Assembly: GCF_023653455.1 (NCBI RefSeq)
Contig: NZ_JAKEDR010000170.1
Coordinates: 1 to 7,554, forward strand
DNA from: Paraclostridium ghonii
GTDB lineage: Bacteria > Bacillota > Clostridia > Peptostreptococcales > Peptostreptococcaceae
Direction of reading: 5' to 3'
Length of the DNA stretch: 7,554 nucleotides
The position numbers and the translations under genes are program-made. Below the pieces are notes generated by a model. It made no database searches. It was not told the DNA's origin and saw only the letters and a program-made list of their open reading frames with translations. This document shows, piece after piece, positions 6,240 to 7,554 of the stretch. Position 1 is the first letter of the stretch. Each line of letters opens with the position of its first letter.

Positions 6240-6689
6240 TTACTTTACCCCCAGATAACTTTTGATTGCTCTTAATTGTCCCATATATCCTGTACATCTG
6301 CATAAATTACCAGTTAGATAATGTATTATCTCCTCTTCTGTAGGATTATTTAATTCCTCTTTCATAGCTAAAACTGTCATTATAAATCCTGGAGAGCAAA
6401 ATCCACATTGTTCCGCTCCTTCACTAACTAAAACTTTTGCAAATTCACTAGCTTCTTTTTCTAATCCTTCTATGGTTGTAATTTCTTTATTTAAAGCTCT
6501 AACTGTTAAAGTTGCACAAGACAACGTAGGTCTTTTGTCTATCCATACAGAGCAAAGTCCACAGCACCCTGTATCACACCCTCTTTTAACACTTAGATTT
6601 CCTAACTTTCTTAAGCTATCCACTAAATATTCTTCTGGTTCTATATCAACTTTTCTCTTTTTACCATTTACTTTAAGTTCTACTAGCAT
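6240..6689 (-). CDS. xdhC: Xanthine dehydrogenase-family protein, [2Fe-2S]-binding subunit
   Basis: The small electron-transfer subunit, 149 residues, typical length. The N-terminal plant-type ferredoxin domain (about 1-75) binds one [2Fe-2S] cluster through Cys38, Cys43, Cys46 and Cys58 (C-x4-C-x2-C-x11-C). The C-terminal helical domain (about 80-149) binds the second through Cys95 and Cys98 in QCGFCSPG and Cys130 and Cys132 in NLCRCTGY. All eight ligands are present. An extra Cys42 gives the sequence GCCGLC. Electrons pass from the Mo centre through both clusters to FAD. The ATG is set by GGAGGT (6696-6701), 6 nt upstream. The frame overlaps the end of the FAD gene by 7 bases, and its stop abuts the next start, so all three are translated from one message. 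XdhC here is the E. coli name of the iron-sulfur subunit, not the CoxI/XdhC maturation factor. Confidence 0.94.
   Translation of the reverse strand: MLVELKVNGKKRKVDIEPEEYLVDSLRKLGNLSVKRGCDTGCCGLCSVWIDKRPTLSCATLTVRALNKEITTIEGLEKEASEFAKVLVSEGAEQCGFCSPGFIMTVLAMKEELNNPTEEEIIHYLTGNLCRCTGYMGQLRAIKSYLGVK
6248..6252 (-). promoter_or_regulatory. Atypical ribosome-binding site GGGGG of the molybdopterin subunit gene
   Basis: Within the last codons of the iron-sulfur gene the minus strand reads CTGGGGGTAA. The G run ends 8 nt before ATG at 6239 and 11 nt before the second ATG at 6236. Spacing favours the first ATG. The site is weaker than those of the two upstream genes, consistent with reliance on coupling to the ribosome finishing the previous gene. 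Confidence 0.5.
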
Positions 6690-7474
6690 TTTGTAACCTC
6701 CATGATTGCTCTTTTAACTAATATCTTACTTATTTGCTCTCTATACTCTTTTGAAGCTCTCATATTTGTTCCAAATTCTACATCATTTTTTATTAAATCT
6801 ATAGCCATTTCTATGTTTTCATCATTTAATTGATTGCTTGATAAGAATTTACTAGCTTCTTTAGCTACCTTAGCCCTCTGGGGTCTTGCACCTATACATA
6901 TTTTAAACTCATTATCTATGTTAGAGACAGACACATTAAGTATAGGATAGTCACTTTTAGCATTTCTCATGGATTTGTAAACTGATTTTTTATTATTCTT
7001 ATTTATATATATTTTAGTTAATATATCTTTTTCATATTTTTTATTTAAAAAGTCATCTAGACTTATTCTTCCCCCTTTATATGTTTCAACTTCTGTATCT
7101 AAACAAAGAAGTGCAACTATTAAATCAGAAAATCCATATTTAGAAAATACACTTCCTCCAACTGTAACTACATTTCTAAACTGAATACCTATTATATCCC
7201 TAACTGCATCAGTTAATATTTTAAAATTACTCTTTATAATCTCACTAGTTTCTAAGCTTCTTAAAGAAGTCATAGCTCCAATTTCTATAAAATTATCATC
7301 TTCTTTTATATAATCTAAATTAAGGTTAGAAAGTTCAACTCCTGTACCTATTCTTTTTTTTCCCATTCTTAGAAATGCTGTTCCTCCAAGAATTTGATTA
7401 TTTTTCCTCTTAGTTAATATTGAGTATGCTTCTTCTAATGTGTTTGGCTGTACTATATCAGTAATTGTAAACAT
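6683..7474 (-). CDS. xdhB: Xanthine dehydrogenase-family protein, FAD-binding subunit
   Basis: The medium subunit, 263 residues, slightly short for the family (often about 270-295) but with both ends intact. Residues about 1-160 form the FAD_binding_5 domain. ILGGTAFLRM (28-37) corresponds to the usual AGGTDLL pyrophosphate loop and TVGGSV (104-109) to the second loop (TVGGNIA-like). IGAMTSL (65-71) is a further family block. The C-terminal domain (about 165-263) resembles CO_deh_flav_C, with IGARPQRA (194-201). It receives electrons from the iron-sulfur subunit and would pass them to NAD+ or another acceptor. ATG is supported by GGGAGG (7481-7486), 6 nt upstream. It is first in the operon; the order FAD, Fe-S, Mo matches coxMSL-type clusters. 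A TATAAT on the minus strand at 7529-7534 is a likely -10; its -35 would fall beyond the window edge. Confidence 0.92.
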   Translation of the reverse strand: MFTITDIVQPNTLEEAYSILTKRKNNQILGGTAFLRMGKKRIGTGVELSNLNLDYIKEDDNFIEIGAMTSLRSLETSEIIKSNFKILTDAVRDIIGIQFRNVVTVGGSVFSKYGFSDLIVALLCLDTEVETYKGGRISLDDFLNKKYEKDILTKIYINKNNKKSVYKSMRNAKSDYPILNVSVSNIDNEFKICIGARPQRAKVAKEASKFLSSNQLNDENIEMAIDLIKNDVEFGTNMRASKEYREQISKILVKRAIMEVTKC

Positions 7475-7554
7475 ACTGTTCCTCCCTTTTTAATTGTGCT
7501 AGTTTTTTTAATCTATATAATTTGTTTAATTATATCATATTTTTTCATTATTAC

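Noticed and set aside
7475..7554. Possible riboswitch (purine or molybdenum cofactor) before the hydroxylase operon
   Set aside because: Only 80 bases are visible and they hold an AT-rich stretch, a -10-like box and the ribosome site. No paired helices of a known aptamer can be drawn here.

Overview
The window looks like chromosomal DNA from a strictly anaerobic, low-G+C Clostridia. The DNA is very AT-rich (roughly 30 % G+C by eye), codons are A/T-ending, and Shine-Dalgarno sites are strong AGGAGG types. It carries a molybdenum hydroxylase operon of a kind common in purine-using clostridia. Peptostreptococcaceae (Clostridioides-like genera) would fit, but that is an impression from composition and gene content; no 16S or other marker is present.

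Layout. Positions 97-1290 (minus) encode a class I PLP aminotransferase with its own terminator at the left edge. A 245-bp divergent region holds back-to-back candidate promoters. Positions 1536-2381 (plus) encode a two-domain rhodanese of the 3-mercaptopyruvate sulfurtransferase type. Two converging terminators then separate it from a minus-strand block. That block is a 97-residue protein I cannot identify (2551-2844), preceded by an AAC(3)-family N-acetyltransferase that starts at TTG (2924-3730). A further terminator at 3896-3940 ends a compact three-gene operon read leftward from about 7500: FAD subunit (6683-7474), [2Fe-2S] subunit (6240-6689) and molybdopterin subunit (3972-6239). Together these form a xanthine dehydrogenase-family enzyme. 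No gene-free stretch exceeds 300 bases.

How the genes may work together. The three right-hand genes encode one enzyme. Electrons from the hydroxylated substrate would pass from the Mo cofactor through two [2Fe-2S] clusters to FAD. The reading frames overlap or abut, so translation is probably coupled. On the left, the divergent pair could form a short route: transamination of cysteine to 3-mercaptopyruvate, then sulfur transfer by the sulfurtransferase. That link is inferred from adjacency and known enzyme chemistry. The acetyltransferase and the small protein have no evident tie to either group. I see no mobile element, CRISPR array, RNA gene or clear undescribed system. The items most worth following are the unidentified small protein, the acetyltransferase's real substrate, the hydroxylase's substrate and the divergent sulfur pair.
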